Notes under the pieces: model-generated | What the model was told of the DNA's origin: nothing | The model's database searches: none | What the model saw: only the letters and a program-made list of their open reading frames with translations | In this document: positions 62,033 to 64,000 of the stretch, piece after piece | How positions within the stretch are numbered: position 1 is the stretch's first letter | How the letters are laid out: the number at the start of each line of letters is the position of its first letter | Translations under genes and position numbers: made by a program | Assembly: GCA_025356445.1 (NCBI GenBank) | Contig: JANXSZ010000083.1 | Coordinates: 46,929 to 110,928, forward strand | Source of the DNA: Betaproteobacteria bacterium | GTDB taxonomy: Bacteria; Pseudomonadota; Gammaproteobacteria; Burkholderiales; Burkholderiaceae_C | DNA: 64,000 bases | Direction: 5' to 3'

Positions 62033-63355
62033 ATGCAAAATCTTTCCACAGTGTTGTTAGCACCCACTCCGCTGCGTTTCATCCACACCTCCGATTGGCA
62101 TCTGGGCCAAACCTTGCACGGCTTCGACCGCACGCATGAGCACCAGTTTTTTTTGGACGATTTGCTTGACACGCTGGTCACTGAACAGGCCGATGCTCTG
62201 CTGGTGTGTGGAGACATTTTTGACAGCGCCAACCCCTCCGCTGCCTCACAACGCCAGCTTTATCGCTTTTTGTAGCAGGCTAAAGCCCGTGTACCTCAAC
62301 TTCAAACCGTTCTGATCGCCGGCAACCACGATTCCCCAGGGCGGCTTGATGCGCCTGTGCCGCTGTTGGAAACACTGGATGCCACGGTGATTGGTTTTAT
62401 TCCCCGTTTGCCCGGTGGCGGCATTGACGTGGCGCGGTTGGTGTTGCCTTTGAAAAACAGGCAAGGCGACGTGGCTGCGTGGTGCATCGCCGTCCCATTC
62501 TTGCGCCCCGGTGATGTCCCTCGTGTGGAAACGTCTGAAAAATCCGAAACAGTGACTGAAGACGACCCCTACAAAGCGGGCATTGCCCTGCTGTACAGCC
62601 AAGCGCTGGCCCATGCGCAAACGTTGCAGCAGCCCAGCCAAGCCCTTATCGCGCTGGGCCATTGCCACATGGTGGGCGGTCAAACCTCTGAAGACTCCGA
62701 GCGCCGTATCGTCATTGGAGGCACCGAGGCCCTGTCGGCAGGTCTGTTTGACAGCGCCATTGCTTACGCGGCCCTTGGTCATTTGCATTTGGCACAAAAG
62801 GTTGCAGGACAAGACCATCTGCGCTACTGCGGCAGTCCCTTGCCGCTGTCCTTCGCGGAAGTGAATTACCCGCACCAGGTGCTTCGGGTGGACATTGAAA
62901 GCGCGCAGGGCAAAACCGTCACCACCATCACCGCTCTGCCTGTGGCCCGCGCGGTTGATTTGCTGCGCGTTCCAAGCCAACCTGAGCCGCTGGCAAAGGT
63001 GTTATTGGCATTGGATGCTATGTATTTTGAAAACCATGCCTCTGTACAGCGGCACCCTTACCTGGAAGTGCGCGTCCGTCTTGATGCCCCCGAACCCGGT
63101 CTGCGCACCCGCATCGAAGCCGCTCTGGAAGGTAAAGCTGTGCGTCTGGCCAAAATCGAAACCAGCTTTGCGCCCCAAGCCAGCCAGAATGGTGCGAACA
63201 CTGCTCCAGTCTCGCTCGACGAGCTGGAGCGCTTGCGACCCGAAGACATTTTTCAACGCCTCTACTGCAGCAAGTACCAGAGTGACACCCCGCTGGCACT
63301 GACCACAGCCTTTGCCGAACTGCTGCAACACGCTGAAGAGACCGCCACCCCATGA
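62033..63355 (+). pseudogene. sbcD: Exonuclease subunit SbcD, interrupted by an in-frame amber codon
   Basis: The frame reads as a complete SbcD nuclease (Mre11-type metallophosphatase) of about 440 residues except for TAG at 62273-62275. Before it: LRFIHTSDWHLGQTLHGFDRTHEHQ and ADALLVCGDIFDSANPSAASQRQLYRFL. After it in the same frame: QAKARVPQLQTVLIAGNHDSPGRLDAP, then IALGHCHMVGG and AYAALGHLHLAQKV. The DxH, GDxxD, GNHD and GHxH metal motifs are all present, split by the stop. A single C-to-T change (CAG to TAG) explains it. Start is uncertain (ATG 62033, ATG 62024 or GTG 62051). sbcC overlaps its end by 4 bases. Either a real recent nonsense mutation, a read-through codon, or a sequence error. 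Confidence 0.8.
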
Positions 63356-64000
63356 AAATCCTTGCCATCCGGGGCAAAAATCTCGCTTCGCTCGCCGGTG
63401 AATTTGAAGTCGATTTCGAGCAAGAACCCCTCCAATCGGCTGGCCTCTTCGCCATCAGCGGCCCCACGGGCGCAGGCAAAAGCACCCTACTCGACGCGCT
63501 GTGCATGGCACTGTTTGAACGCACCCCCCGCCTGTTCAAAGCCGGTGCCCAAACCTTGCCTGACGTGGGTGAACACACCGTCACCCAGCAAGATGCCCGC
63601 AACCTGCTCCGACGCGGCACCGCCGAAGGTTACGCCGAAGTGGACTTCATCGGCACCGACACCAGCGTCTACCGTGCCCGCTGGAGCGTGCGTCGGGCCC
63701 GAGGCAAAGCTGACGGTAGCCTCCAAAAAACGGCGATGAGCCTGAAGCAACTGCCTGGGTTGCAACCCTTGGGTGGTACCAACAAAGAAGTGCTGAGCGA
63801 GATCACCCAGCGCCTGGGGCTGTCGTTCGAGCAGTTCACCCGTGCCGTGCTGTTGGCACAAAACGAGTTTTCTACTTTCCTCAAGGCTGATGAAGGTGAA
63901 CGCGGTGCCCTGCTCGAAACCCTGACCGGCAGCACGATTTACAGCACCCTGTCACAACGCGCCTACGCCCGTGCCACCCACGAACGGCTGGAAAAAGAAC
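63352..64000 (+). CDS. sbcC: Exonuclease subunit SbcC, N-terminal part, runs off the window
   Basis: The first 216 codons of a Rad50-like SMC ATPase. MKILAIRGKNLASLAGEFEVDFEQEPLQSAGLFAISGPTGAGKSTLLDALCMALFERTPR contains Walker A GPTGAGKST near residue 37. A basic DNA-facing stretch (YRARWSVRRARGKADG) and the Q-loop LLAQNEFSTFLKADEGERGALLETLTGS follow, leading into the coiled coil (RAYARATHERLEKE). With SbcD it cleaves hairpins and processes DNA ends. Its start overlaps the sbcD stop (ATGA), so translation may depend on ribosomes finishing sbcD, which the amber codon upstream would reduce. Confidence 0.95.
   Translation, partial: MKILAIRGKNLASLAGEFEVDFEQEPLQSAGLFAISGPTGAGKSTLLDALCMALFERTPRLFKAGAQTLPDVGEHTVTQQDARNLLRRGTAEGYAEVDFIGTDTSVYRARWSVRRARGKADGSLQKTAMSLKQLPGLQPLGGTNKEVLSEITQRLGLSFEQFTRAVLLAQNEFSTFLKADEGERGALLETLTGSTIYSTLSQRAYARATHERLEKE

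Larger units (their letters stand above)
61501..62050 (+). other. oriC: Candidate chromosomal replication origin (oriC)
   Basis: An AT-rich gene-free region. Four sites match the DnaA-box consensus TTWTNCACA on one strand or the other: TGTGTATAA 61572-61580, TGTGGAAAA 61691-61699, TTATACACA 61719-61727 and TGTGGATAA 62014-62022. Two sites miss by one base: TGTGGAAAG 61895-61903 and CTTTCCACA 62042-62050. Two trinucleotide runs resemble DnaA-trios: TAGCAGTAGTAGTAA at 61543-61557 and TAGTAGTAGTAGTAA at 61866-61880. Each is preceded by AT-rich sequence and followed, after exactly 14 bases, by a box in the same orientation. This is the arrangement known for bacterial origin unwinding elements. 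parABS at 15-21 kb and minCDE next door fit an origin-proximal region. No dnaA or dnaN gene is in the window. Confidence 0.7.

Noticed and set aside
61501..62050. CRISPR array or riboswitch as an explanation for the AT-rich gap
   Set aside because: The repeats are only two, 323 bases apart, with DnaA boxes; there is no array periodicity, no cas genes and no aptamer-like conserved fold that I can recognise.
61955..62275. Separate 106-residue gene at the start of sbcD
   Set aside because: It is the N-terminal part of SbcD; the same frame continues past the amber codon with the remaining nuclease motifs.
62357..63355. Independent gene beginning at the internal ATG of sbcD
   Set aside because: It would lack the N-terminal metal-binding motifs; 27 open codons link it to the upstream part in the same frame.

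Overview
The window is about 60% GC and densely coded. It looks like chromosome from a betaproteobacterium of the order Burkholderiales, most likely family Comamonadaceae. This rests on protein character, on the set of dispersed intergenic repeats, and on gene content: a PduO-type cobalamin adenosyltransferase, a complete glycogen pathway, a QseBC/SHP/DHC cytochrome cluster and parAB next to mnmG-rsmG. I see no rRNA, tRNA, CRISPR array, insertion sequence or prophage.

Left part (1-12.5 kb): the 5' part of an acetoacetyl-CoA synthetase gene (minus strand), a Phd/PIN toxin-antitoxin pair with two palindromic operator candidates, and a TetR-controlled row encoding an ABC importer with two different permeases, a metal-dependent cyclase/hydrolase and a fumarylacetoacetase. 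A MenI-type thioesterase, a small membrane protein, a cobalamin adenosyltransferase, a GlcD-type FAD oxidoreductase and an orphan CsgG-like lipoprotein follow.

12.7-21.4 kb: a NarL-type two-component pair, then the partition region on the minus strand: mnmG-rsmG-lysE-parA-hydrolase-parB. Four parS-type sites lie in or beside rsmG and mnmG.

21.4-37.3 kb: glycogen metabolism in two minus-strand blocks (pgm-glgC-glgA-glgP and glgB-glgX). Between them is a plus-strand block of a DinG-type helicase, a VapBC pair and an LRR-protein kinase fusion, the last three overlapping by 4 bases at each junction.

37.3-42.7 kb: a small cysteine-cluster protein, then a QseBC-like pair divergent from a DUF5666 lipoprotein, an SHP-like cytochrome, a diheme cytochrome c and a membrane cytochrome b.

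42.7-58.7 kb: two complete heavy-metal RND efflux operons, separated by a GST, an old yellow enzyme, a Spy-like periplasmic protein and an OmpR-type two-component pair. A shared 14-mer upstream of the Spy-like gene and of the second efflux operon suggests the pair controls both.

58.8-64 kb: a cysteine-free glutaredoxin-fold protein, minCDE, an 800-base AT-rich gene-free stretch, sbcD broken by an in-frame amber codon, and the start of sbcC. The AT-rich stretch holds four full-consensus DnaA boxes, two near-consensus boxes and two copies of a [TAG]n trinucleotide run placed exactly 14 bases from a DnaA-box-like site. With parABS 40 kb away, I read it as a candidate replication origin. This is the most interesting signal in the window.
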